Below are positions 1-6,282 of a stretch of 7,952 nt of DNA, piece by piece. This DNA is from Veillonellaceae bacterium. GTDB lineage: Bacteria > Bacillota > Negativicutes > Veillonellales > Veillonellaceae. The number at the start of each line of letters is the position of its first letter. Position 1 is the first letter of the stretch. Location: positions 1-7,952 of the forward strand of contig CAAFQR010000088.1 of NCBI GenBank assembly GCA_900765165.1, in the 5' to 3' direction. The notes below the pieces were generated by a model. The model had not been told where the DNA came from and searched no databases. It saw only the letters and a program-made list of their open reading frames with translations. The position numbers were made by a program, and so were the translations under genes.

Positions 1-1062
1 ATGCTCATCCTGTTGCAGCATAATGTGGCGCATTTGGGGATTGTAACGGGCCATTGTTTGTCCGAATGTGCGTATAAGTTTTTGCCGCGCTGGGTGTCGG
101 CGACGGTGCTGAGCACAGCAGGCATTGCGGCAGCGGCTACGGCGCTGGCTGAGTTTATTGGTGCCGCCATTGCGCTGAAGATGTTATTTGGCTTGCCCCT
201 GTTGATCGGCGCTATTTTGACGGCCTGTATTTGCGTGATTTTGCTGGTGACGAATTCCTATTCGAAGCTGGAGAAGATTATTGCCGGGTTCGTAACGCTC
301 ATCGCGTTTGCTTACGTGGCAGAGCTGGCTATGGTCCATGTGGATTGGCCTGCAGCGGCGATTGGCTGGGTTGACCCGAAGGTGCCGAACGAGTCCATGT
401 TGGTGGTGCTCAGTATTTTAGGGGCCGTTATTATGCCGCACAATTTGTTTTTGCACTCTGAAATAATCCAGAGCCGGGAGTTCAACAAAGAGGACCCGGC
501 GGTTATGCAACGGCAGTTGCGCTATGAGTTCTTGGATACCATCTTTTCCATGGGGATTGGTTGGGCCATCAACTCGGCTATGATTATTTTGGCAGCGGCC
601 ACGTTTTATGTGCAGGGCATCCAGGTTGACGAATTAGAACAGGCGAAGGAATTGTTGGTGCCGTTAATCGGTCCGTCTGCAGGGATTATCTTTGCGGTAG
701 CATTGCTCTTTGCAGGCTTTGCGTCGTCCACGACGGCGGGCATGGCCGGTGCCAGCATTTTTGCCGGCATGTTCGGCGAGTCCTATGATATGAAGGACGT
801 GCACACTCGCACCGGTTTGGCGCTGACGTACATTCCGGCGCTGCTGTTAATTGCGTTCATCTCCGATTCGTTCAAGGCGCTGCTTATTTCACAGATGTTC
901 TTAAGCTTGCAGTTGCCTATCACCATTTTCTTGCAGCTCTATTTGACGGGCAACAAGGCGGTTATGGGCATTTACCGCAACAAGCGGTCCACAGGCATTA
1001 TGCTGTGGTCCATCGGGATTTTGGTGACGCTTTTGAACATTTACTTGTTAATTACGGCGTGA
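1..1062 (+). CDS. mntH: Nramp-family divalent metal (Mn2+/Fe2+) transporter MntH, 5'-truncated by the window edge
   Basis: Inner-membrane, proton-coupled importer of Mn2+ and Fe2+. The 353 visible residues are mostly hydrophobic helices and match Nramp proteins from the end of TM2 onward (residues 4-22, with the family pattern of a residue run ending LGIVTG). The TM6 metal-binding segment is clear: GAVIMPHNLFLHS, with A142 and M145 in the A-x-x-M-P-H arrangement where the Met side chain binds metal. The TM1 DPGN motif, which holds the Asp and Asn ligands, is absent because it lies upstream of base 1. By comparison with known Nramp proteins about 80-85 residues are missing, so the ATG at base 1 is an internal methionine, not the start. 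The later helices and the C-terminus look complete. The stop codon overlaps the ribosome site of yaaA, so the two genes are probably one transcript. Family assignment is firm; Mn versus Fe preference is inferred from bacterial homologues. Confidence 0.93.
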   Translation: MLILLQHNVAHLGIVTGHCLSECAYKFLPRWVSATVLSTAGIAAAATALAEFIGAAIALKMLFGLPLLIGAILTACICVILLVTNSYSKLEKIIAGFVTLIAFAYVAELAMVHVDWPAAAIGWVDPKVPNESMLVVLSILGAVIMPHNLFLHSEIIQSREFNKEDPAVMQRQLRYEFLDTIFSMGIGWAINSAMIILAAATFYVQGIQVDELEQAKELLVPLIGPSAGIIFAVALLFAGFASSTTAGMAGASIFAGMFGESYDMKDVHTRTGLALTYIPALLLIAFISDSFKALLISQMFLSLQLPITIFLQLYLTGNKAVMGIYRNKRSTGIMLWSIGILVTLLNIYLLITA

Positions 1063-1072
1063 GGAGTTTCAC

Positions 1073-1795
1073 ATGAAGATTATACTGTCGCCTAGTAAGA
1101 CAAAATCCTTAAATGGCGTAGGCACAGCACCGGCCGACGGGGCGCTAACAAAGCGTATTGCGGACCATTTGGCGGCTATGCCGGTTGCGGCGCTGGGGAA
1201 GGCGTTGAAATTAGACGCCGAAAAGGCGGCGCAGTGGCATGATTTCTATGAAAGCTTTGACTCGGCGGAAACAGGTGCTGCGGCGCTCAGCTACTCGGGC
1301 CTGGCTTATAAGAATTTAGATTGGGCTGGTTTGACGGCAGAAGAAGCGCAGTTTGGTGAGGACCATGTGTGCATTTTGTCCGCTTTATATGGGCCGTTGA
1401 CACCGAGCACGGCCATTGCTGCGTACCGATTGGACTTTGAAAATAAAGTATTCGGCAAGGGGGAACCGAGTCTATACGACTTGTGGCAACCTGTGATACA
1501 ATGTGCTCTAATGGATGAGGATTGGATCTTAAATTTAGCGTCCAAAGAGTATTCCGATGCGGTACAGAATCCGCGCATGGTGACCGTTGAGTTCTTGGAG
1601 TGCAAGAAGGGCCAATGGAAGCAGTGGAGCACGTCGTCGAAGCAGATGCGCGGTCGCTTGGCCCATTATATGGTGGCTCATGGCTGCACGAAGCTTAGCG
1701 ATTTGCCGCTAGAATTGGACGGCTTTGTCAGAACTGACGAAGTGTTGCCGGCGCTACCGCCAGAAAGCCGGACTATCGTGTATCGTAAAGGATAA
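1073..1795 (+). CDS. yaaA: Peroxide stress protein YaaA (DUF328/UPF0246 family)
   Basis: A 240-residue cytoplasmic protein, slightly shorter than E. coli YaaA (about 258). Family marks seen in order: the N-terminal MKIILSPSKTKS (compare the family's ISPAKT), YSGLAYKNLDW near residue 82, the block ILSALYGPLTPSTAIAAYRL near 100-119 and an adjacent SLYDLW, then LNLASKEYSDAV near 154, and a basic segment SSKQMRGRLAHYM. In E. coli, YaaA is induced by OxyR during hydrogen peroxide stress and lowers free intracellular iron, protecting DNA and proteins; its exact chemistry remains unsettled. The start is supported by GAGGAG at 1061-1066, six bases before the ATG, which overlaps the mntH stop and implies translational coupling or at least co-transcription. 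Being paired with a manganese importer fits a metal-based peroxide defence. No truncation or odd residues seen. The function in this organism is inferred from the family. Confidence 0.92.
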   Translation: MKIILSPSKTKSLNGVGTAPADGALTKRIADHLAAMPVAALGKALKLDAEKAAQWHDFYESFDSAETGAAALSYSGLAYKNLDWAGLTAEEAQFGEDHVCILSALYGPLTPSTAIAAYRLDFENKVFGKGEPSLYDLWQPVIQCALMDEDWILNLASKEYSDAVQNPRMVTVEFLECKKGQWKQWSTSSKQMRGRLAHYMVAHGCTKLSDLPLELDGFVRTDEVLPALPPESRTIVYRKG

Positions 1796-1810
1796 GTAGT
1801 GATTCTGAAA

Positions 1811-1844
1811 TAAACGGCTCGGAGCCTTTGGGCTTAGCCGTTTA
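1811..1844 (+). terminator. Hairpin after yaaA, possible terminator
   Basis: TAAACGGCT at 1811-1819 pairs perfectly with AGCCGTTTA at 1836-1844. Inside it GAGCC (1822-1826) pairs with GGCTT (1831-1835) around a TTTG loop, leaving a two-base bulge at 1820-1821. This gives a roughly 14-bp stem starting 16 bases after the yaaA stop. The bases that follow (CAAATGTTGAATTTTG) are not a proper U tract, so termination may be partial, letting some transcription continue into hydE. It is seen only on structure; an RNA-stability role is equally possible. Confidence 0.5.
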
Positions 1845-1870
1845 CAAATGTTGAATTTTGCAGATATACA
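1841..1870 (+). promoter_or_regulatory. Weak candidate promoter for hydE
   Basis: TTTACA (1841-1846) and TATACA (1865-1870) are spaced 18 bases apart and lie about 50 bases before the hydE start. The -35 matches 5 of 6 consensus bases and the -10 only 4 of 6. The -35 also sits in the 3' arm of the hairpin after yaaA. It is the best pair in this gap, but a chance match cannot be excluded, and hydE could instead be read through from mntH-yaaA. Confidence 0.25.
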
Positions 1871-1897
1871 TGAAGTAACACCTATAGAAGTAGTGAA

Positions 1898-1904
1898 AAG
1901 GAGG
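1898..1904 (+). promoter_or_regulatory. Shine-Dalgarno of hydE, unusually far from the start
   Basis: AAGGAGG is a near-perfect anti-16S match, but 17 bases separate it from the ATG at 1922, well beyond the usual 5-10. An in-frame TAA at 1907-1909 excludes any earlier start downstream of this site. GCC at 1904-1906 can pair with GGC at 1913-1915, a small hairpin that could shorten the effective gap. A GGGG at 1911-1914, seven bases from the ATG, is the alternative ribosome contact. Confidence 0.55.
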
Positions 1905-1921
1905 CCTAACGGGGCGCGACT

Positions 1922-3064
1922 ATGACAAGTGAAGTAAAAACAGTACAGGCAATTTTACAGAAGGATTTGGTGGGCAGCGACATGCTGACGGTGGAGGAAT
2001 TGCGCGTACTCATGGGCATTACAGACCCGGAGGCGCTGGATTTAATCTATCGCAAGGCCTATGAAGTAAAGGCGAAGTATGTGGCGAAGGTAGCGTATTA
2101 CCGCGGCCTTATCGAGTTCTCTAACCGTTGCATCAAGAATTGCCGGTATTGCGGTATTCGCCGTGAAAATGATCGGACGGAACGGTTCGATATGTCCCGC
2201 GACGATATTTTGCGCATGGCACAGTGGGCCTATGACCATGAATATGGCTCCTTGACCTTGCAGTCCGGCGAACGCAATGACCCGGCCTTCGTAGATTATG
2301 TTGTGGAATTGATTCGTGATATTAAGAAGATTGGCGATGGCTCCTTGGGCATTACCATGTGCGTTGGCGAACAGACGGAAGAAACCTATCGCCGCATGGT
2401 GGAAGCCGGTGCTAGTCGTTATTTGCTTCGCATTGAAAGCAGCAATCGTGAGCTCTATGAAAAGATTCATCCTAAGGATGCCCTTCATTCCTTTGATACG
2501 CGCGTTGAATGCTTGAAGGCCTTGCGCCGTGTTGGCTTCCAGGTTGGTACCGGCGTCATGATTGGCTTGCCGGGCCAGACGGAAGATGATTTGGTCAACG
2601 ATATTCTGTTCTACCGCGATATGGATATTGACATGATTGGCATGGGACCGTACGTTGTGCATCATGACACGCCGCTGGGGCAGGAAGCCTTAGCAATGGG
2701 TCTTGATAGCAAAGAAGGCAAATTGCGCCGCATTCAGTTAGGCCTTAAAATGATTGCCTTAACGCGTTTATTCTTAAAGGACGTGAACGTAGCCGCCACT
2801 ACGGCGTTGCAGGCCTTAGATCCGTTAGGTCGTGAAAAAGGCTTGGCCGCCGGTGCTAATATTTTAATGCCTATTATTACGGTGCCGGAGCATCGCGCTA
2901 AGTACTTGCTCTATGATAACAAGCCTTGCGTCGACGATAATGCGGATAAATGCAAGGATTGCTTAACGCGTCGTGTTATGTCTATTGGCGACACTGTAGG
3001 CTGGAAACAAAATGGCGATTCGCGCCATTTTGGTAAGCGAATGCAAGCTAGTCTCAATAAATAA
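1922..3064 (+). CDS. hydE: [FeFe] hydrogenase H-cluster maturase HydE (radical SAM)
   Basis: Cytoplasmic radical SAM enzyme which, with HydF and HydG, builds the diiron subcluster of [FeFe] hydrogenase. The 380 residues align in order with HydE of Thermotoga: FSNRCIKNCRYCGIR carries the CxxxCxxC cluster motif (C70, C74, C77), followed by SLTLQSGE, SLGITMCVGEQTEETY, AGASRYLLRIESSN, VGTGVMIGLPGQTEDDL, DMIGMGPYVVHHDTPL, and TTALQALDPLGREKGLAAGANILMP. Near the end C336, C344 and C347 have the same 8/3 spacing as the second-cluster cysteines of Thermotoga HydE (311, 319, 322). That cluster is dispensable for activity there, and many homologues lack it. These blocks separate it from its relatives BioB and PylB. 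The first ~20 residues form a poorly conserved lead-in before LTVEELRVLM, so M21 (codon at 1982) is a possible but less likely start. HydF, HydG and a hydrogenase are not in the window. Presence implies hydrogen metabolism in an anaerobe. Confidence 0.93.
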   Translation: MTSEVKTVQAILQKDLVGSDMLTVEELRVLMGITDPEALDLIYRKAYEVKAKYVAKVAYYRGLIEFSNRCIKNCRYCGIRRENDRTERFDMSRDDILRMAQWAYDHEYGSLTLQSGERNDPAFVDYVVELIRDIKKIGDGSLGITMCVGEQTEETYRRMVEAGASRYLLRIESSNRELYEKIHPKDALHSFDTRVECLKALRRVGFQVGTGVMIGLPGQTEDDLVNDILFYRDMDIDMIGMGPYVVHHDTPLGQEALAMGLDSKEGKLRRIQLGLKMIALTRLFLKDVNVAATTALQALDPLGREKGLAAGANILMPIITVPEHRAKYLLYDNKPCVDDNADKCKDCLTRRVMSIGDTVGWKQNGDSRHFGKRMQASLNK

Positions 3065-3143
3065 GTGGACGATTAAAGCAGTCCTTAAGACTTTCCAATT
3101 AGAAAGTTATTTTCCACGATAAGTAAAACGTTATAAAAAAATA

Positions 3144-3172
3144 TTGTGCAGATGTGAATTTTCTGCTATTAT
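3144..3172 (+). promoter_or_regulatory. Candidate extended -10 promoter ahead of the leader hairpins
   Basis: TTGTGC (3144-3149), a 17-base spacer, and TATTAT (3167-3172) preceded by TG at 3164-3165, giving TGCTATTAT, an extended -10. Transcription would begin near 3179, only about a dozen bases before the strong hairpin at 3191. A transcript from here would either end near 3240 as an RNA of about 60 bases, or pass on as a roughly 255-base leader of hsdM. The AT-rich background makes a chance match possible. Confidence 0.4.
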
Positions 3173-3190
3173 ATTGGTTACATGATATAG

Positions 3191-3240
3191 ATAGCTGCTT
3201 CCTTATTTTTGCGATAAGGAAGCGGCTATTTCTCGTTTTA
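3191..3240 (+). terminator. Intrinsic terminator or attenuator hairpin
   Basis: Arms 3191-3206 and 3214-3229 form a 16-bp stem with a single G·U pair (T3196-G3224) and a 7-base loop (TTTTGCG). The tail ATTTCTCGTTTTA is U-rich but interrupted. It lies about 125 bases after the hydE stop, so the simplest reading is the hydE terminator. It also lies directly after the candidate promoter at 3144-3172, which would make it a terminator of a tiny RNA or an attenuator of hsdMS. On the minus strand the hairpin is not followed by a U tract, so plus-strand action is favoured. Confidence 0.65.
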
Positions 3241-3277
3241 TGGGGAAACTGCCTATTAGGTAGTTCGTAAAATGAGA
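3231..3277 (+). ncRNA. Nested two-stem RNA structure overlapping the terminator tail
   Basis: Outer stem: TCTCGTTTTA (3231-3240) pairs with TAAAATGAGA (3268-3277), 10 bp with one G·U. Inner stem: AACTGCCT (3247-3254) pairs with AGGTAGTT (3258-3265), 8 bp with one G·U and a 3-base loop. The two stems are separated by an asymmetric internal loop (3241-3246 opposite 3266-3267). The outer 5' arm is the U-rich tail of the upstream hairpin. The G·U pairs point to RNA rather than a DNA palindrome. No known riboswitch or sRNA family is recognised; the call as a functional RNA is tentative. Confidence 0.33.
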
Positions 3278-3371
3278 TAGGTTTACAGTAAAGTTTGAGT
3301 AGAATACTTGAATATCTCTATATAAATTATAAAATTCTTAACCCTTTAATATGCTTTTTCCTTATATTTGA

Positions 3372-3399
3372 TTGTTTTTTGCGCATATTCTGATACAAT
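3372..3399 (+). promoter_or_regulatory. Promoter of hsdMS, extended -10 type
   Basis: TGATACAAT at 3391-3399 is a strong extended -10 (TG, one base, then TACAAT, 5 of 6 consensus). TTGTTT at 3372-3377 serves as -35 with a 16-base spacer, and the DNA just upstream is very AT-rich, like an UP element. The predicted start near 3406 leaves a leader of about 30 bases before the hsdM ATG. No clear operator palindrome is seen. Confidence 0.6.
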
Positions 3400-3412
3400 T
3401 AAAGTAAGCAGT

Positions 3413-3429
3413 AGGAGGGGGAGAAGGAG
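3413..3429 (+). promoter_or_regulatory. Tandem ribosome binding sites of hsdM
   Basis: AGGAGGGG at 3413-3420 and AAGGAG at 3424-3429 stand in a row. The second is six bases from the ATG at 3436, the ideal gap, and fixes the hsdM start. The doubled purine tract suggests efficient translation. Confidence 0.7.
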
Positions 3430-3435
3430 CAACCT

Positions 3436-5025
3436 ATGAATACGATAAAAGTACAAGCAGCGGCTGATTTATTGTGGGATGGATCGGCAGTATTGCGCGA
3501 AAACATGAAACCAGAAGAATATACCCTCTATGTGTCCGGGTTGTTCTTTTACAAGTATCTCACAGATCATTTGTTACAAACGTTAGGTGCTCAGGGATTA
3601 ATTTCAGGAGATTCGGCTGACGCCTTGCAAGCGTCCTATTTTACGACTGGTGTAGTGAATGTCGATGATGCAACGTGGAATGAATGGCGCAATATGGGTG
3701 TGTACAACATTCCTGCTGATTTAACATTCTATGCTATGGTTCAACGTTACCGCTCCGGCGATTTAACGATTGCGAACCTGTTAAATGCGCTTCATACCAT
3801 TGAGAGTTTAGACCCCCGACTGGTAGATATTTTTGGTTCTTTGCGTTTTAATGACAAAGCTTTGGGCTTTACGGAGCCGGACCGTGTTGCCAATGTGGGT
3901 GCTCTTATGGACCGCTGGTCCATGTTGGGCTTGCCTGACAACGAAGGTGGCCCGGCCGCTGTCTTTGAAGAGCTCTTAGGTCGTTGTACCACCGAACTTG
4001 GTAAAGGGTCTCGTTCGTTAGTAGTACCTTACAACATTTGTCGCTTGATGAAGCGCTTAGCCTTGCAGGATCGAAATACGGACGAACAGTTTACGTTGTA
4101 TGATCCGTTCATGGCGAGTGGTAGCTTGTTACTTGCTGATGCAGAACAAGAAAAAAACAGTGAAAACATTACCTATTATGGTGAAGAATCCACCCGTGGT
4201 TGGTATCGCATTGCGTGCATGAACGCCATTATTAACCAGACGTCGCCGCAGCAGATTCTGTTCTCCAACGGCCCGGTGTTGGCTCGTTCCGGCATTGTGC
4301 GCGATGGTGATTTTGCCGATGGTATCGTGTTGAATGGCCCGTATCGTACGGAATGGAAGGAACCGGGCGACCCGAAGATGGACCCTCGTTTTGTGCCGTA
4401 CCGCATTGTGCCGACCTTGAAGAAGGCAGACGTAGCATTCTTGTTACACGGCTTGTATTGCCTCAACGACGACGGCGTTATGGTTGCTATTTTGCCGCCT
4501 CGTATTTTGTTTAACCGTCAGGCCGAAGGCCGTTTGCGTGAAGTGTTAGTGCGCAAGGGCTTGTTGGATGCCGTTATTGGCTTGCCGCCGAAAATGTACT
4601 ACACGACGGAAATTCCGACGGTTATTTTAGTCATCCGCAAACGACCGAAGTACGACAACGTGTTGTTCATCGATGCGTCTCGTGATTTCACCTATGGTCG
4701 TAAGCATAATTTCTTGGAAACGGAACAGATTGAACGCATTTGGCAAACCTATGTAGATCGTAAGCCGGTGCCGCAGTTTGCAAGCATTGCAACGCGCCAG
4801 GAAATTGAAAATCGTTCCTTTAACCTGACCATTTCGCACTATGTTGACGCCTTTGCCGGTGACCAGCAGGTGAAACCGATGGACGATGTGCGCGAATCCT
4901 TGCGTGCTATTGACCAGGAAATGGAAGAAACCCGTAAGGAAATCATGGAACTTCTCAGTGAAATGGATGTGACGGACGACGCGAAGGATTTGCTGGCTAT
5001 AGCAAAGGATGTGTTAAAGCTATGA
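3436..5025 (+). CDS. hsdM: Type I restriction-modification methyltransferase subunit HsdM with divergent catalytic motifs
   Basis: In active type I systems HsdM pairs with HsdS (M2S) to add N6-methyladenine at a bipartite site. This 529-residue protein has the usual length: an N-terminal HsdM helical domain (about 1-165, beginning AADLLWDGSAVLRENMKPEEY), a Rossmann N6-methylase domain (about 185-420), and a C-terminal helical tail ending in a predicted coiled coil (about 488-520). Family blocks remain: YYGEES after motif I, DPRFVPYRIVPTLKKADVAFLLHGLYCL, DAVIGLP, FIDASRDF, and FNLTISHYVD. The critical parts differ from the family as I know it. The usual GEFYTP segment is GSRSLVVPY (191-199); motif I is DPFMASGS (223-230) instead of DPxxGSGS; motif IV is NGPY (300-303) instead of NPPY; the usual GVLFRGGEEG block is RILFNRQAEG (356-365); and TGIPT or TSIPT is TEIPT (391-395). 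The frame is intact and base use resembles the neighbours, so this is not fresh decay. Activity is uncertain. It overlaps hsdS by four bases. Confidence 0.9.
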   Translation: MNTIKVQAAADLLWDGSAVLRENMKPEEYTLYVSGLFFYKYLTDHLLQTLGAQGLISGDSADALQASYFTTGVVNVDDATWNEWRNMGVYNIPADLTFYAMVQRYRSGDLTIANLLNALHTIESLDPRLVDIFGSLRFNDKALGFTEPDRVANVGALMDRWSMLGLPDNEGGPAAVFEELLGRCTTELGKGSRSLVVPYNICRLMKRLALQDRNTDEQFTLYDPFMASGSLLLADAEQEKNSENITYYGEESTRGWYRIACMNAIINQTSPQQILFSNGPVLARSGIVRDGDFADGIVLNGPYRTEWKEPGDPKMDPRFVPYRIVPTLKKADVAFLLHGLYCLNDDGVMVAILPPRILFNRQAEGRLREVLVRKGLLDAVIGLPPKMYYTTEIPTVILVIRKRPKYDNVLFIDASRDFTYGRKHNFLETEQIERIWQTYVDRKPVPQFASIATRQEIENRSFNLTISHYVDAFAGDQQVKPMDDVRESLRAIDQEMEETRKEIMELLSEMDVTDDAKDLLAIAKDVLKL

Positions 5026-6275
5026 GTACAGTGAAACGAAATACCCCGTTGATGCGTTTTCGTGGCTTTGATGCGCCGTGGCGCACGATAGCGTTGAACG
5101 AAATTGCTGAGCTAGTGCGCGACACGAATACGGTAGATAGCCAGAATGTGTTGACCATATCGGCACAGCAAGGGCTCGTGTCGCAGACCGAATTTTTCAA
5201 TAAAATCGTAGCAGGCAAGAACTTGTCCCGTTATTTGCTGGTTCAGCCTGGTGATTTTGTCTATAACCGCAGTTACTCCAAGGAGTACGCCTTAGGGGCC
5301 ATAAAGGATTGGACGCCGGAAACACCGGACCAGAAATATGGTATTGTGTCGCCTATGTATGTGGTGTTCCGTGCCAATAAGGACGTTCGTGAGTTTTTAT
5401 CCCTCATATGGGATACTGATGTGTGGCATTCTTCGTTGAGTCAGCGCATCGTTATGGGCGTGCGCCATCACGGCATGTTGAACATTCGCCCGTCGGAATT
5501 CATGAAGATGACTGTTTCGTTGCCGGAGGATCCGGACGAACGCGCTAAGGTTGTAAAGCTGGTAAAGCTACTTCGCAAGCTGGTTGAGCTGGAAGAAAAG
5601 AAGCACGACATCTTGCAGCGCGGTGGCTTTGAAGGCTTCCAGATGATTTGCGTGCAGCCAGGTGACACGAATCCGCGCCTTCGCTTTAAAGGCTTTACGG
5701 AACCGTGGGTGCGCCGTTCCTTAGACGAATTGGCACCGGTTCGCGATGGCTACATCTTCCGTAGCCAGGACTTTAGCAATGAAGGTGTGCCGGTTGTTCG
5801 TATTTCCAACATTTTGCCTTCCGGCTTAGTGGGTGGCGAGTTTACCCACCATCCGGAAATGCTCAATGATGACCGTTTCTCCTTACCTGATGGGGCGTTG
5901 TTAATCGCCTTGTCCGGTGCGACGGTTGGTAAATTGGCGGTATTACGCAAGGATTCTAACGAAAAGGTATACCAGAACCAGCGCGTTGGTTATTTCCGTC
6001 ATACGGATAATATCGACTACGATTTCCTGTGCATGTGGGTCCAGTCTCACATCTTCTCACAGCGACTTCGTCAGTTAGGCGGCAACTCCGTACGCCTCAA
6101 CATTTCCACGAAGGAAATTAACGGCATGTACGTGTCTATCCCCAGTGACCGTAAGGAACAGCAGCGCGTAGCGGAGCTAGGCGAAAAGTTCAATCGCTTG
6201 TTACAGCTTCAGGATGAACGCGTAGACGCGATCAAAAAACTATACAACGCATTTATAAAGGCCTTGTTTGTGTAG
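5022..6275 (+). CDS. hsdS: Type I restriction-modification specificity subunit HsdS
   Basis: HsdS reads the two half-sites of the target and anchors HsdM. The 417 residues show the expected internal duplication: RFRGFDAPW (12-20) and RFKGFTEPW (221-229) open the halves, and LPEDPDERAKV (167-177) and IPSDRKEQQRV (373-383) open the conserved helical spacers, with offsets of 209 and 206 residues. Target-recognition domain 1 (about 20-165) carries LTISAQQGLVSQ and YLLVQPGDFVYNRS; domain 2 (about 230-370) carries VPVVRISNIL and LLIALSGATVGK, both common HsdS patterns. The first spacer (177-200) is a charged helix, as is the C-terminal one. No frameshift or missing half is seen. The ATG overlaps the hsdM stop as ATGA, and the nearest purine tract, AAAGGA at 5004-5009, is 12 bases away, so translation is probably coupled to hsdM. 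The target sequence cannot be read from this. No hsdR follows; a terminator comes 8 bases after the stop. Confidence 0.93.
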   Translation: MSTVKRNTPLMRFRGFDAPWRTIALNEIAELVRDTNTVDSQNVLTISAQQGLVSQTEFFNKIVAGKNLSRYLLVQPGDFVYNRSYSKEYALGAIKDWTPETPDQKYGIVSPMYVVFRANKDVREFLSLIWDTDVWHSSLSQRIVMGVRHHGMLNIRPSEFMKMTVSLPEDPDERAKVVKLVKLLRKLVELEEKKHDILQRGGFEGFQMICVQPGDTNPRLRFKGFTEPWVRRSLDELAPVRDGYIFRSQDFSNEGVPVVRISNILPSGLVGGEFTHHPEMLNDDRFSLPDGALLIALSGATVGKLAVLRKDSNEKVYQNQRVGYFRHTDNIDYDFLCMWVQSHIFSQRLRQLGGNSVRLNISTKEINGMYVSIPSDRKEQQRVAELGEKFNRLLQLQDERVDAIKKLYNAFIKALFV

Positions 6276-6282
6276 GCCGTGA

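Larger units (their letters stand above)
3065..3435 (+). other. AT-rich structured intergenic region between hydE and hsdM
   Basis: No gene is seen in these 371 bases on either strand; the only ATG-started plus-strand peptides are a few codons long and lack ribosome sites. Contents in order: a weak 6-bp hairpin, ACTTTC (3090-3095) with GAAAGT (3102-3107), followed by TATTTT; a promoter-like pair at 3144-3172; a strong hairpin with U-rich tail at 3191-3240; a nested second hairpin at 3231-3277; a plain AT-rich stretch at about 3280-3370; and the hsdM promoter and ribosome site from 3372. A further 6-bp pairing, GAGATA (3274-3279) with TATCTC (3313-3318), would compete with the second hairpin. 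Confidence 0.6.

Noticed and set aside
1..3. ATG at base 1 as the true start of the metal transporter
   Set aside because: The first residues correspond to the end of TM2 of Nramp proteins and the TM1 DPGN motif is missing, so the gene begins before the window.
2042..2665. Long open frame of 207 codons on the minus strand inside hydE
   Set aside because: It is antisense to the clearly conserved hydE, shows no recognisable family pattern and no convincing ribosome site; it reflects codon composition of hydE.
3240..3263. Seven-codon peptide (ATG at 3240) in the hsdM leader
   Set aside because: No ribosome site and the codons lie inside the second RNA hairpin; no run of one amino acid codon that would suggest a leader-peptide attenuator.
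3436..6275. hsdMS as a recently acquired mobile island
   Set aside because: Base use looks like the neighbouring genes, and no integrase, transposase, tRNA gene or flanking direct repeat is visible.
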